64,000 nt of DNA from RYN-230 sp963720645. Its GTDB lineage: Bacteria > Actinomycetota > Actinomycetes > Streptosporangiales > Streptosporangiaceae. Shown piece by piece: positions 36,310 to 45,529 of this stretch (positions within the stretch are counted from its first letter, which is position 1; every line of letters starts with the position of its first letter). Where the stretch lies: assembly GCA_963720645.1 (NCBI GenBank), contig CAVRFX010000021.1:62001-126000 (forward strand). Direction: 5' to 3'. The notes beneath the pieces were generated by a model that was given only the letters and a program-made list of their open reading frames with translations, was not told the origin of the DNA and searched no databases. Both the position numbers and the translations under genes were made by a program.

Positions 36310-36996
36310 TCAGCGATCAAGGACCGCCGACCGGCTCCGCGGTGGCGCCTGGCCGGTCAGGATGTAGCCGCTGCCGAGGGCCAGCTCCCGGACCTGCACG
36401 TCCTCGAGCAGTTGCTCGAGATGCCGCCACGGCCGCTGGAACCCCTTGAAGCTCCGCACATACGGGGCGTGGAGCATGGTCACCGGCAGGTTCACGCCTA
36501 CCATCCATGCTGCGGCCCACTTGCCGCCGCCGGCAGCCACCCCGGCACCAGGACGCAGCTTGCTCAGGACGTTCCGGAGCGCGTCCCGGGACTGCAGGAT
36601 GTCGTGCACGGCGCAGAACAGGGCGGCGTCTGCGGTGAGCGTGATCTGCGCATCCTCGGCCGAGGACTGCACGACCGTGACGTTATCCCAGCCTTCCTGC
36701 TCGATGCGCTCGCGGGCCACCGCCGCCATTTCCGGTGACTCCTCGATGCCGACGACGCTGCCCTGGGGACCGACCTTGTCCAGGAGCGAGCCGTGGCACA
36801 GCCCTGTCCCGCATCCCACGTCGAGGACCACCTGCCCGGGGCGGACGGGGAGTGCCTCGACGACTGCCTGGCGGTAGTCCTGGAAAGCGCTCGTCCGGTG
36901 ATCGTAGGAGCGGGCGTGCTCCTGGTAAGCCGGCTGCCGCGCCGGCTCTCGTGCCGGCGCCGGTACGGCTGGCACGGAATAATGCGATTCGCTCAT
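36310..36996 (-). CDS. Class I SAM-dependent methyltransferase
   Basis: A 228-residue enzyme with motif I VVLDVGCGTGLCHGSLLDKV, the acidic GIEESPEM, ITLTADAALFCAVHDILQ and the motif after it, LSKLRPGAGVAAGGGKW. The layout is that of UbiE-like small-molecule methyltransferases. The N-terminus holds a Pro/Ala-rich stretch (VPAVPAPAREPARQPAYQEH). The ATG at 36996 has AAGGATC just upstream. No pathway neighbour indicates the substrate. Confidence 0.88.
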   Translation of the reverse strand: MSESHYSVPAVPAPAREPARQPAYQEHARSYDHRTSAFQDYRQAVVEALPVRPGQVVLDVGCGTGLCHGSLLDKVGPQGSVVGIEESPEMAAVARERIEQEGWDNVTVVQSSAEDAQITLTADAALFCAVHDILQSRDALRNVLSKLRPGAGVAAGGGKWAAAWMVGVNLPVTMLHAPYVRSFKGFQRPWRHLEQLLEDVQVRELALGSGYILTGQAPPRSRSAVLDR

Positions 36997-37580
36997 GATC
37001 CTTTACCCCTCAGCCCTCTCCTCGAGGGCGCGGCGTTTCCCTGATGAGGTCCTGGCGTGCCATTCGCAACGGGATCCAAGGTACCCACGGTCGCCGGTTT
37101 GACGTGTTAACGGGGTGTGACATTTAACCTCGGGCTGCTGGCCGATGTGCTCCATGTGGCGGCGCGGCCATGATGCCGTGGAGGCGGAAGAGGCTTTCGT
37201 GCTGCCCCCATCTAATGGGAAATTTTCTTTTCCTGGCGGCAGCTCGGTGACGGCGCTGGCAAGCGTGCCGTCTATGTCCCCAGGGCACAGGTCACTGGAA
37301 AGTACGGTTATATAAGTACTAAGCGCCTTAACTCAAAGGGGCCGGCCCGGTTATCCGATCCGTGGCGACCGCATTCGGGGCGCTGCTCACCGGCGCTGCT
37401 CACCGGCGCTGCTCACTGGCGCGGCTCACCAGCGCGGCTCACGGTGGCCAGCACCCGCCCGGCGATCCCGCCTGCCACCCGGCCGCCCGCCATGGTTGAG
37501 TGGAGGATGAGTCATCGCCGTCCTGCGGCAGTCGGTCGCGACCCGGGGGCCGGTAACTACGACGGCGTGGGGTGAAGATC
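36997..37580. other. Intergenic region with a 13-bp tandem repeat
   Basis: A 580-base stretch between a minus- and a plus-strand gene. It has AT-richer segments (CGTGTTAACGGGG, GGTTATATAAGTACTAAG near 37308) likely to be promoters, and the tandem repeat at 37379-37443. No open frame with coding character was found. Confidence 0.6.
37379..37443. repeat. Five tandem copies of a 13-bp unit
   Basis: Units of GGCGCTGCTCACC follow each other: three near-identical copies (37379-37417), then two with GCGCGGCTCAC (37418-37443). The decay toward one end is typical of slippage repeats. There is no spacer, so it is not CRISPR-like. Confidence 0.85.
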
Positions 37581-38687
37581 ATGGATCGTGCCCGGCCGGG
37601 TGGTGCGGGAACCGGCGCGGCGGGGACCAGCACCGGCCAGGAGGTGGCCGTGCCCGTTCATGCCCTGTTCCAGCGACGCGTCGCGGGCGACGATGCGCTC
37701 CTCAAGCTCGCGGGGCTCCGGTTCGCCCAGACGGGCCTGGCCGCTGAGGTGTACGCGGACACGCCCGGCGAGCTTGATCATGTTCTGCAGTTCGTACCGC
37801 CCCATCCGTACCTGCCGGTGGTCCACCTGAACCGCCGCATCAATGTCCTGCACGAGCAGAGCCGCGCCGTGATCGCGGAATTCACCGACCGGTTCGCCGG
37901 CCGGATCGGGGGGGTGGTCGTTCATGACAACCGTGAGATGGAGGCCCAGACGGACCGCCTGCTGACCGTGATGCGCGAACTCGATGCGCGCCTGGGTGAG
38001 CGGCCGGGTGGTCCCGTCGTCTTTCTCGAGTACGCCGTCGGCCTGGAGCCAGCCTGGTTCGTCGAGGTGGCGGAGCGGCTCCAGGACGCTGAGCGGGTAA
38101 GTTGCTGCATCGACGTCGGCCACATCGGCATCAGGCAGGCGACGGCCAGGTTCGCGCAGCGCCATCCGGGGCTGAGTCTCAGGGATCTCAGCCCCGGGGA
38201 CGGCCGGTTGCCTGATCTGGCCGCAGACGTTCAGGGTGCGGTCGAAGACGCCGCGGGGGACCTGCTCGACGTCATCCGCGCGATCGGCCGGCTCGGCAAG
38301 CACGTGCACTTCCACCTGCACGACGGGCATCCGCTCATCCCAGGCCTGGCTGATCACTTCAGCTTCCTGGTGCGGCTCCCCATCCCCTTCAGCTACCAAG
38401 GCCGCGAATCACTGAACATGATGTACGGGCCCCTTGGCCTGGCGGCCATCGTGTCCGCAGCCATCGGGGCAGGCCGGCCCGAGGGAGTATCGTTCACGCT
38501 GGAGATTCACCAGGTCGAAGGCCGGCTGCCGCTCGCTGACGCCGCATCGCTGTTTCCTCACTGGCGCGACACCACCAACGCCGAGCGGATGAACTACTGG
38601 CTCTCGGTGCTGAGTGACAATGCGATGCTGCTATCTCAGGACATCGCTGAGCTATCCTCATCATCCGCCGGACGGCCGCCAGCCTGA
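37581..38687 (+). CDS. TIM-barrel-like protein (xylose-isomerase-like fold), unknown function
   Basis: About 368 residues. Regular strand-helix alternation with acidic and His residues at strand ends, GGVVVHDNREMEAQ, VVFLEYAVGLEPAWF, SCCIDVGHIGI and KHVHFHLHDGHPLIPG, suggests a metal-binding TIM barrel of the AP-endonuclease-2/xylose-isomerase type. GVSFTLEIHQVEG may give the last metal ligand. I do not recognise a named family. The ATG at 37581 follows GGGGTGA; a GTG at 37572 is also possible. Its 3' end overlaps the convergent propeller-like gene by about 50 bases. Confidence 0.7.
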   Translation: MDRARPGGAGTGAAGTSTGQEVAVPVHALFQRRVAGDDALLKLAGLRFAQTGLAAEVYADTPGELDHVLQFVPPHPYLPVVHLNRRINVLHEQSRAVIAEFTDRFAGRIGGVVVHDNREMEAQTDRLLTVMRELDARLGERPGGPVVFLEYAVGLEPAWFVEVAERLQDAERVSCCIDVGHIGIRQATARFAQRHPGLSLRDLSPGDGRLPDLAADVQGAVEDAAGDLLDVIRAIGRLGKHVHFHLHDGHPLIPGLADHFSFLVRLPIPFSYQGRESLNMMYGPLGLAAIVSAAIGAGRPEGVSFTLEIHQVEGRLPLADAASLFPHWRDTTNAERMNYWLSVLSDNAMLLSQDIAELSSSSAGRPPA

Positions 38688-39592
38688 TCCCGCGGCCCGG
38701 GGCGGGCCGGAGCCGGGATGCGGAAGATGTGGATCGACTGATCCTTGGCCCGGCAGCGGGGGTCCTGTTCTGGTTTGGCCTTGTCCGAGACCATGACCAC
38801 CCGGTCCGGTGCTATCCATGACACCCCCTCGGCCGTGCCGTACAGGATGCCGCCGTCGGCATGTCTCGGGAGCGCGTAGCTCGTGCCGGCCCCCGTGACC
38901 TGCCAGCTGGATGACGCGAGGTTACCAACCCACAGCGCCGATGAGACCTGAGAGATAACCGCGATGCGGTCGCCGTTCACGGCGACGCCGCTGTAGTCCA
39001 CGAACCGGACCGTTTCCGGCAGCCGGATCTTGGCCACGCGGTCCCAGTGATGGCGTCCGCGCTGGAACACGTGGATCCGCCCGCCCCCGGGAACGCGGCC
39101 TGCCGCCCCTCCCTGGCACCGGTTGCCCTCACAGAGCCCGAGCAGGTACGTCCGTCCCTGGCGGTGCACGCAGGTCAGGCCCTCCAGCCCCTTGTTCGGC
39201 CGGTCGAGCGGGAAGTCGAGCCAGGCCGTGCCGGTATAGCCGAAGTTGATGTCGTACTCCTGCACCGCGGCCATGAACTTCGCCCGGGCGCGGGGCAGCG
39301 ATTCGATCAGGACGTAGAACCGGCCGTTCTGTGAGTCATACGCGATGTCTTCGAAGCCCCGGCGGTGGCCGCGGTCATGTTCGATGACGTGATTGGCCGT
39401 GTCGGCTGCGGATAGTCCGGCGCCGAGACACGCGATGTGCGGAAGATTGTCGAAGATCACGTAAAACAGCCCGTCCCTGGCGAGCACGCCGCTGGCTTCC
39501 AGCCGCGGATCCAGCCTGCCCTCGAGGATGTCGAAGAGCTTGGCTTCTTTCACCAGTTCAAGCTGCTGCATCGGTGCTTGCGTCGCCGCCAT
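38636..39592 (-). CDS. Propeller-like protein of unknown function, next to CotH
   Basis: About 318 residues made mostly of short beta strands in repeating pattern: GVLARDGLFYVIFDNLPHIA, AYDSQNGRFYVLIESLPRAR, GLTCVHRQGRTYLLGLCEGN, YSGVAVNGDRIAVISQVSSA and GVSWIAPDRVVMVSDKA. This looks like a beta-propeller with blade motifs around residues 35, 90, 145, 210 and 260. No signal peptide or catalytic motif is seen. GGGGGGAGG six bases before the ATG at 39592 fixes the start, although a GTG overlapping the CotH stop is also there. Being 26 bases behind the CotH-like gene, it is probably its partner. Confidence 0.68.
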   Translation of the reverse strand: MAATQAPMQQLELVKEAKLFDILEGRLDPRLEASGVLARDGLFYVIFDNLPHIACLGAGLSAADTANHVIEHDRGHRRGFEDIAYDSQNGRFYVLIESLPRARAKFMAAVQEYDINFGYTGTAWLDFPLDRPNKGLEGLTCVHRQGRTYLLGLCEGNRCQGGAAGRVPGGGRIHVFQRGRHHWDRVAKIRLPETVRFVDYSGVAVNGDRIAVISQVSSALWVGNLASSSWQVTGAGTSYALPRHADGGILYGTAEGVSWIAPDRVVMVSDKAKPEQDPRCRAKDQSIHIFRIPAPARPGPRDQAGGRPADDEDSSAMS

Positions 39593-39618
39593 GACCAGCC
39601 TCCCCCCGGCTCGTCCCG

Positions 39619-41106
39619 TCACGCCCGCGGCAGAGGTTCCATGGTGGCGGGGAAGGCCGCCTCGCCTGTGCCGCGCGGTGTCGTCTTCCGCACCTGCTCC
39701 AGTTGCTGGCGCGCGCTGTCGCGCCGCATGCGGACGTAATGGACGATGCCCTCGGCTTTTTCCTGCCCGTGCCGGAGTTCGTTTTGCTTGCAGCCGCTCA
39801 GGTAGACCTCATCGTTGGTGAACTGGCGGCCGGTGTACGGCTGGCCGTACGGCGTGGCCGATTCGAGGTAGGCGGCCTGGTGCACGCGGCCCCACAGGCC
39901 GTCGTCGGAGTCGGCCGCGATCCGCTCGCCGAACGCGTCCGGATTGAACTGGGTGTCAAGCAGGAGTTCGGTGTAGTCAAGGTAGTAATGGCGGTAGTCA
40001 CGGTTGCGCAGCAGGTTCTGTACCAGCGGAATGCGTGACGTTGCGTGCTCGCGCCAGTAGTGCTTGGTGTTTCCCGGCCAATCGAGGATATCGGTGTACT
40101 GCCATTGCGTGCCGAAGTAGTCGATACCCAGGCAGTTGTCATAGTCCCAGGGGATGAACGTGAAATAGGGAGAGTGCATGAAGTCGTCTTCAGCGCCCAG
40201 CCGCCCGGAGTTATAGAGGTAGTAGTTGGATGGGGTGGCGTAGTAGTTGTCCCAGCTGCCGAGCAGCACGTTGACGCTCGCCCACCTGAGGAAGGCGTGC
40301 ACGTTCATGATGCCGTCGACCGACTCCCGGAAGGCATCGGTGTCGAACCGCCCGTCCCCGCCAGGAAGCCCTGTGCCGTTGATCGTCCTGATGAACTTGG
40401 CCAGGTCATCGTAGGTGCCGGCGTCCCGGTCGTCCTTGTTGGTCTTGAGCCGGTAGGTACGTTCATCGTCGGCGGCCGTGAAATACTGCCGCCCGCTGTC
40501 GTCACCGTCGGGGCCGGCCCGGTGTTCCAGGGTCGCGCATCCGACGTCCCCGCAGTAGGCCTTGTAGAGGTTGCCACGGTCGTTGTCACCGAAGTGATCT
40601 TTCAGGAATCTCCTGTCGACCTGCTCGATAACAGAGAAGAGGCCGTAGTAGGTCGTGTCGAATCCGAGCTTTGCGTAGGTGTGCCGGGCCGAAGGCACGG
40701 CTGCATTGCGGAAGAGGTGCCAGGCCAGCGCCTCCCGCATTTGCGAGGGATCGTTGTACATGGACTTGAGATTGACGCACGTCATTCCGGCCAGTTGGTC
40801 GCCGTTGTGCTTGAGGGTGATTTTCCATGATCTCTTCGGGGCGTGCAGGGTGCGGTTGCCGCTGTTCACGAGGGAGAAGCCCGGAGTGCTGAACGCGACG
40901 CCCCCGGCGCCGGGTCCGGGGATGTGCCGATCGTCGGCCGGGTCGGTGCGCCACACATCCAGCCGTGCCCCGTGCGGCGCGTCCGCCCGCTGCATCAGCA
41001 CACCGGGCTGCTGCGGGAACCCCGTGACGTGGAACATGTGCATGCTGGCCGCAAAGAACTCGTCCTTAGCCTGCGCTGTGGGTGCTGCCCCGCTCGTCGC
41101 ATCCAT
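39619..41106 (-). CDS. CotH kinase family protein
   Basis: A 495-residue CotH-like protein. SWKITLKHNGDQLAGM and LKSMYNDPSQMREALAWHLF form the N-lobe with the ATP-contact residues, YYGLFSVIEQVDRRFLKDHF the central part with GNLYKA, and FIPWDYDNCLGIDYFG carries the catalytic and metal Asp residues. CotH proteins in Bacillus phosphorylate spore-coat proteins; homologues in other bacteria and fungi are surface or secreted kinases. No signal peptide is visible here, so it may act in the cytoplasm. GGAGG stands five bases before the ATG at 41106. The propeller-like gene follows. Confidence 0.9.
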   Translation of the reverse strand: MDATSGAAPTAQAKDEFFAASMHMFHVTGFPQQPGVLMQRADAPHGARLDVWRTDPADDRHIPGPGAGGVAFSTPGFSLVNSGNRTLHAPKRSWKITLKHNGDQLAGMTCVNLKSMYNDPSQMREALAWHLFRNAAVPSARHTYAKLGFDTTYYGLFSVIEQVDRRFLKDHFGDNDRGNLYKAYCGDVGCATLEHRAGPDGDDSGRQYFTAADDERTYRLKTNKDDRDAGTYDDLAKFIRTINGTGLPGGDGRFDTDAFRESVDGIMNVHAFLRWASVNVLLGSWDNYYATPSNYYLYNSGRLGAEDDFMHSPYFTFIPWDYDNCLGIDYFGTQWQYTDILDWPGNTKHYWREHATSRIPLVQNLLRNRDYRHYYLDYTELLLDTQFNPDAFGERIAADSDDGLWGRVHQAAYLESATPYGQPYTGRQFTNDEVYLSGCKQNELRHGQEKAEGIVHYVRMRRDSARQQLEQVRKTTPRGTGEAAFPATMEPLPRA

Positions 41107-41775
41107 GCGTCCTCCAGAATGGTCCCGCTGACCGTCAGGTGCAACGGCCGTCCCGTATAGTGCCGATCTCTGTCATATAAGAGGCAGACGCTGTCGTTCT
41201 GATACCCCGTTTCCGGCCGGGAGGCGTGGGTTGGGCCTAATCCCGGCGGGTTAGGCCTGCCCAATCCCGGCGGCAGGGGCGAGCATGTCCGCGGCCGGTC
41301 TTCGTGCTAGCCGCCGAAGGGGGTTACCGCGTAGCGGCCCCGGTCCAGCTGGTCACTGCAGGAAAGACACCAGGGCCCCGCGACGACGGCCTGATACGTG
41401 GGCGGAAGCCCGCGCAGCCACTGGCGACCGGTTTCGCCGGTACCTGCCACGTTGCCTGGCCGCCTGACGTGCCGCATCAGGGCACGGACCGTGAGCTTTT
41501 GGCTGGGTTACCCTGAGGATTGCCGTCTCTTTGCCATCGCTTCAGCGTTGGCTGCTCTGCTGTTCCGGCCAGGGCGCGGGGACCCGGCGATGCGCAGCAG
41601 GGACCCGGTCATTCTGGAACGCGACGGCAGCCGGGCGGCCGAATGGCGGGGCCGGGCTCGCGGCCCGGGTGTCCGACTGGGCTGAGGTCCCTCGGGCGGC
41701 GATGTCCGCCTGGCGGAGATCGCCGGGGGCGGCCCCTGGTGACAGGGTCCGCCCCCGGTTTACCGCACCGCTGGT
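41107..41775. other. Non-coding region
   Basis: About 670 bases between the CotH start and the stop of the beta-helix gene, both on the minus strand. The first 100 bases are the likely CotH promoter region (AT-richer GTCATATAAGAGGC near 41173). The rest has only GC-driven short frames with no recognisable product. Confidence 0.5.
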
Positions 41776-43065
41776 TCAGTGGCCAGCCGAGACCGGCCTC
41801 CTCACGTGGTGGAAGGAGTTCGTGCCGAGGCCGAACGCCCGCACCGGCTTACTGAGCCAGATGCCGATCTTGTTGTCGAAGATGTGGTTGTGCGCGATAA
41901 CCGTCCGCACCGGGATGCCTCCGGAGAACACGAGGACGCCGGTGGTCTTCATGTCCGCCGGCGAGGCGGGTGCGTCCAGCGGATCGCCGCCGGTGTTGTT
42001 CGTCCCGATCTTGTTTCCGATGATCTTGTTGCCGCTGAGGTCCTCGAACTGCCCCGGCGGGAGGGTGTGCGCGTGCATGGTCACCCCGGACAGCTCGTTG
42101 CCCGCAATGTAGTTGTCGGCGACCAGGTTGTCGTACGACGCGGTGCCCGGCCCGGCGTTGGCGAACAGCACACCTGCGCCCTCGCCCTTGAGGCCGTTGT
42201 CGGTGATCACGTTGTGCACGATGGCGTTGTCGTAGACACCAGCCACGGCGGGCTGCCGCTGCCCGTGCTTGTTCAGTGCGGCTGGGTTGTGACCCGGCGC
42301 GGTGACCCCGCAGTCGGTGGCATTCCGGGTGACGATGTTGTTCTCGATGACGTTGTTATGGGTCGGGCCGGTCTCGTCGGTCAGCAGCACGCCACCGGAG
42401 TTGCCTGCGATGAGGTTGCCACTCACCTGGGAATCCGCCACGGACAGGAAGTGCACACCCTCCCCGCAGTCACCGGGAATCTGCCCTTGTGCCTGGCATT
42501 CGAAGTAGCTCGAGGCAGGCGGGACGCCGCCGCCGAGGTCATTGTGCACGACCACGTTGTGCGTGATGGTGATGTGGCTGATGGTGCCCCGCACCCCGCC
42601 GGCGAGGATGCCCTCACCCAGCGCGTTCTTCACCGTGAAGCCCTGGATGCGCACGTTGGAGCTGACGGTCACCACACCGGCGAAGATGGGCAGCCTCCCG
42701 GCGCCGGGCGGGTTCACCACGAACTTCGGCGTGACGCCCGTCTCGTCGATGGTGGCCCGCAGGCCGATCAGGGCCACGGGTTTCTTGATGACCACCTGCT
42801 CGTGGTAGACCCCTGGGCAGACCACCACGGCCGACCAGGCCCGGGCCGCCCTGAGGGCGGCCCGGATGGTCGGGTACCTGGCCGAGTGGCAAGACTGGCC
42901 GGCCCCGGCCGGGTTCGCGTTCTTGGACACGAACAGGGTCCGCTGGCCGTGGCCCGGCGAACTGGTGCCTGCCGCGGCCGGGCCGGCCTGCACCAGCATC
43001 GCCCCCGCCACCACCAACGGTGCGACCAGCGAACTCGTGATCAGGCCAGCCTTGAATGACCTCAT
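41776..43065 (-). CDS. Secreted right-handed beta-helix protein (NosD/pectate-lyase-like)
   Basis: About 429 residues. A Sec signal (LITSSLVAPLVVAGAMLVQA, cut after AAA near residue 33) leads to an N-terminal cap with CHSARYPTIRAALRAARAWS and VVVCPGVYHEQVVIKKPVAL. Then come repeated coils rich in Asn and Gly, such as NVVVHNDLGGG, NLIAGNSGGVLL, NNVIENNIVTRNAT and NHIFDNKIGIWLS. These are parallel beta-helix rungs as in NosD and polysaccharide lyases. Function is probably carbohydrate binding or cleavage outside the cell; no lyase active site could be assigned. GGGGAAGG precedes the ATG at 43065. Confidence 0.88.
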   Translation of the reverse strand: MRSFKAGLITSSLVAPLVVAGAMLVQAGPAAAGTSSPGHGQRTLFVSKNANPAGAGQSCHSARYPTIRAALRAARAWSAVVVCPGVYHEQVVIKKPVALIGLRATIDETGVTPKFVVNPPGAGRLPIFAGVVTVSSNVRIQGFTVKNALGEGILAGGVRGTISHITITHNVVVHNDLGGGVPPASSYFECQAQGQIPGDCGEGVHFLSVADSQVSGNLIAGNSGGVLLTDETGPTHNNVIENNIVTRNATDCGVTAPGHNPAALNKHGQRQPAVAGVYDNAIVHNVITDNGLKGEGAGVLFANAGPGTASYDNLVADNYIAGNELSGVTMHAHTLPPGQFEDLSGNKIIGNKIGTNNTGGDPLDAPASPADMKTTGVLVFSGGIPVRTVIAHNHIFDNKIGIWLSKPVRAFGLGTNSFHHVRRPVSAGH

Positions 43066-43361
43066 GTGCCCCACCTTCCCCCTGGGCCGGGCTAGCGCCA
43101 TGGGCCCGAGTCATCCCGGCCCGGCGTCAACGGCGAGCCCGGTGGCCGGCCTTTGGTCAGCGCACCCCCGGCCGGCCGGTTCCCCACAGCACTGAACTGC
43201 CTAACCCAGGTCCGCCGGATTTGTCAACCAATCTGGGAGTATTCCCGGCGCCCGGGCCGTGGCCGGGCGGGGATGCGACGGCCCTGGTCACGGGCGTTCC
43301 CAGGCTGCCACCGCCCGGCCGCGGGCCGCGGGCCTGGCTGCCGCCGGGCGTCCCTGAATCC

Positions 43362-43717
43362 CTACCCGGGAGGGAGCGCTGCGCCGGCACCGGGTGGCTG
43401 GGAGCCCGCTGCGGAGCCTTCCCCGGCCGGGGGTCCGGGCTTGCGCCAGCCGCGATGACGCTCCCCCACGTCACGGAGAACGATCTGGATCATGGCCGCG
43501 ACGGGGATGGCCAGCAGGGCGCCCAGGAGGCCGGCCAGCTCGACGGCGACCAGGATCGCGATCAGAACCGTCAGCGGGTTGAGCTGGACGGTGCGGGAGA
43601 AGATGAGCGGACCATCAGGAATGACAGCACGAAGATCGTGATCGTGGCGGCGATGCCGGTCGCGGCGGTCTTGAGGAACCCGAGCGCCGGGGCCCCCAGG
43701 CTGCTCACGAACGGGTG
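43362..43717 (-). pseudogene. AI-2E family transporter remnant with internal deletion
   Basis: Two AI-2E pieces in different frames lie side by side. The first (43717-about 43605) reads SSLGAPALGFLKTAATGIAA, then TIFVLSFLMV. The second (about 43610-43362) reads PLIFSRTVQLNPLTVLIAIL, VAVELAGLLGALLAIPVAAM and a natural C-terminus. In the family these are separated by about 100 residues, which are missing, and the first 150-200 residues are also gone, as the fragment begins just after the stop of the GIDE-domain gene. AI-2E proteins of about 350-400 residues export small molecules or ions; this one cannot work. Confidence 0.8.
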
Positions 43718-43732
43718 CCGGCCGCCGCCGGC

Positions 43733-44581
43733 TTAGCCGGGCGGGTGGCCGGCCCCGACCAGCAGCAACGCCGACGCGGCGAACAGCGCCAGGCCGGCGA
43801 CGCCGAACCGGACCGCCCACGCCTTCGCCCGCCGTCCGCCCTGGGCCAGGGCCGCCGGCACGGGGCTGGCGGAGACCGACCAGACATCCCGGTAACGCTC
43901 CGCCATCATGGGCTGGCCGTCCAGGTCGCCTGGCACGGCGAACACGTGGAACGTCAGTCCGGGCCGGAGAATGTCCTCACAGACGCGGTAGCCGGTGGTC
44001 CGGGCGCCGGGCCCGGCGAACTGGTCGAGCAGGTCGCGGGGAAATACGCCGTCGTCGAGCAGGACGCCCAGCGGCCCGGACCGGTAGCGCCACGGCTCGC
44101 CGCCCTCCTCGCGGATCTCGTCGAGCACCCGCTGCGCGGGATGGCCGAAAGCGTTGAGGGTGTGGTCCAGCAACGCCGGGGCGACCAGGACGCGGCCGGT
44201 TTCGTCGCTGAGCCCGAACGGGCCGGTGTCCGACGACCAGATCTGCTCCTCGACCTCCTCGTCGACCTCCATCCAGTCATCGCTGGTGTAGCGGATCCGG
44301 GTGACCATGTACCGCCGCAGGACCCGTTCCCGGTACCAGACGCACTCAGCTCCGGACAGCCGCCCCGACAGCAGCCCCCGCGGCCCGGCTGCGCTGCTGC
44401 CGTGCACGTGCAGGGGATCTGGCCCGGCCCGGACCTGCGCACAGCCGACCCGCGGCCAGGGCGCGGCGTCCCGGCTGCGGCGCGAGAGCCCGGACCCGAC
44501 GACCGGCAGGATCACCGCCGCCATGATGGCGAATCCGCCGGGAATCCACAGTACGTAGGCCGCTAACCGGAGGAGCAGCAT
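43733..44581 (-). CDS. GIDE-domain membrane protein (E3-ligase-like fold)
   Basis: About 282 residues with one membrane helix at each end (LRLAAYVLWIPGGFAIMAAV and GLALFAASALLLVGAGHPPG). Between them, GLLSGRLSGAECVWYRERVL and GPFGLSDETGRVLVAPALLD are the GIDE domain known from the mitochondrial ligase MULAN and from many bacterial proteins of unknown role. There is no RING finger, so a ligase function is not suggested. The ATG at 44581 is preferred to the upstream alternative at 44596. It stands alone, with an AI-2E remnant directly behind it. Confidence 0.82.
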   Translation of the reverse strand: MLLLRLAAYVLWIPGGFAIMAAVILPVVGSGLSRRSRDAAPWPRVGCAQVRAGPDPLHVHGSSAAGPRGLLSGRLSGAECVWYRERVLRRYMVTRIRYTSDDWMEVDEEVEEQIWSSDTGPFGLSDETGRVLVAPALLDHTLNAFGHPAQRVLDEIREEGGEPWRYRSGPLGVLLDDGVFPRDLLDQFAGPGARTTGYRVCEDILRPGLTFHVFAVPGDLDGQPMMAERYRDVWSVSASPVPAALAQGGRRAKAWAVRFGVAGLALFAASALLLVGAGHPPG

Positions 44582-44736
44582 GGCCCTAGGCCTCAACGCG
44601 ATCTATCCGCACAACCATGGACACGTGCGCGCACCCGCGGCGGTTCGACCGCGACCGCCCTGCGCCCGCAAACGGTCCTATCGGCGGGCTGGCTTACCCG
44701 CCGTGAACCGATCGCGGGGCCGGGCCCGCGGCGGGG

Positions 44737-45501
44737 CTAGGTGATCGTCAGCCCGCCGTCAACCACCAGGGTCTGCCCGTTGACGTAGCTGCTCGCGTCG
44801 CTGGCCAGGAAGATCAGGGCTGCGGTGAGCTCGGCGGGATCGCCGGTCCGCCCCATCGGGATCCGTCCCATCTGCGCGTCCAGGTAGCCGGGGCGGTACT
44901 CCTCGGTCATCTCGGACGGGAAGAAGCCCGGGGCCAGCGCGTTGACCCGGATCCCTTTCCGCCCGGCCCACTGCTGGGCGAGGTCGCGGGTCAGGCCGAG
45001 CAGGCCGGCCTTGCTCGCGGTGTAGGCGGCCTGGGGCAGGCCCGCGGTGGTCAGGGCGAGCACGCTGGCGATGTTCACGATGGTGCTGCCGGGCCGCATC
45101 ACCCGGCCGCAGGCCTGGGCCATCCAGTAGCAGCCGTTGAGGTTGATGCTGATCACGCGGGCGAAGGCCTCGGGGGTCTCGCGGCTGGCCGGGGCCGCGG
45201 AGGAGACCCCCGCGTTGTTCACCAGGATGTCGATCTGGCCGAACTCGGCCATGGCCGCGTCGGCCAGCGCCTGGCAGTCGCCCGGTGACGACACGTCGGC
45301 CGTCACCGCGATCGCCCTCCGGCCGAGGGCGGTGACGGTGTCCCGGGTGACGGCGAGCCGGTCGGCCCGGCGGGCGCCGAGGACGAGATCGGCGCCCGCC
45401 TCCCCGAGGCCGGCCGAGAACGCGGCGCCCAGGCCGGAGGACGCGCCGGTCACCACGGCGACCTTGCCGGCGAGGCTGAAGCGATCGAGCAGATTCGGCA
45501 T
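44737..45501 (-). CDS. Short-chain dehydrogenase/reductase
   Basis: About 254 residues, a complete classical SDR: TGASSGLGAAFSAGLGEAGA for the cofactor, NNAGVSS, the Ser in IVNIASVLALT, YTASKAGLLGL for the Tyr-Lys pair, and the C-terminal NGQTLVVDGGLTIT. It resembles gluconate 5-dehydrogenase and 3-ketoacyl-ACP-reductase-like enzymes; the substrate is unknown. The ATG at 45501 (MPNLLDRFSLAGKVAVVTGA) fits the family start; one at 45531 would overlap the divergent oxidase start. Confidence 0.92.
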   Translation of the reverse strand: MPNLLDRFSLAGKVAVVTGASSGLGAAFSAGLGEAGADLVLGARRADRLAVTRDTVTALGRRAIAVTADVSSPGDCQALADAAMAEFGQIDILVNNAGVSSAAPASRETPEAFARVISINLNGCYWMAQACGRVMRPGSTIVNIASVLALTTAGLPQAAYTASKAGLLGLTRDLAQQWAGRKGIRVNALAPGFFPSEMTEEYRPGYLDAQMGRIPMGRTGDPAELTAALIFLASDASSYVNGQTLVVDGGLTIT

Positions 45502-45529
45502 GCCGGTTATGGTACGGGTGGGGGTCGCC

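Noticed and set aside
37379..37443. Possible CRISPR array
   Set aside because: Repeats are 13 bp and directly adjacent, with no spacers and no cas genes.
41779..43059. Plus-strand open frame of 426 codons
   Set aside because: Antisense to the secreted beta-helix protein, whose signal peptide and rungs are clear.
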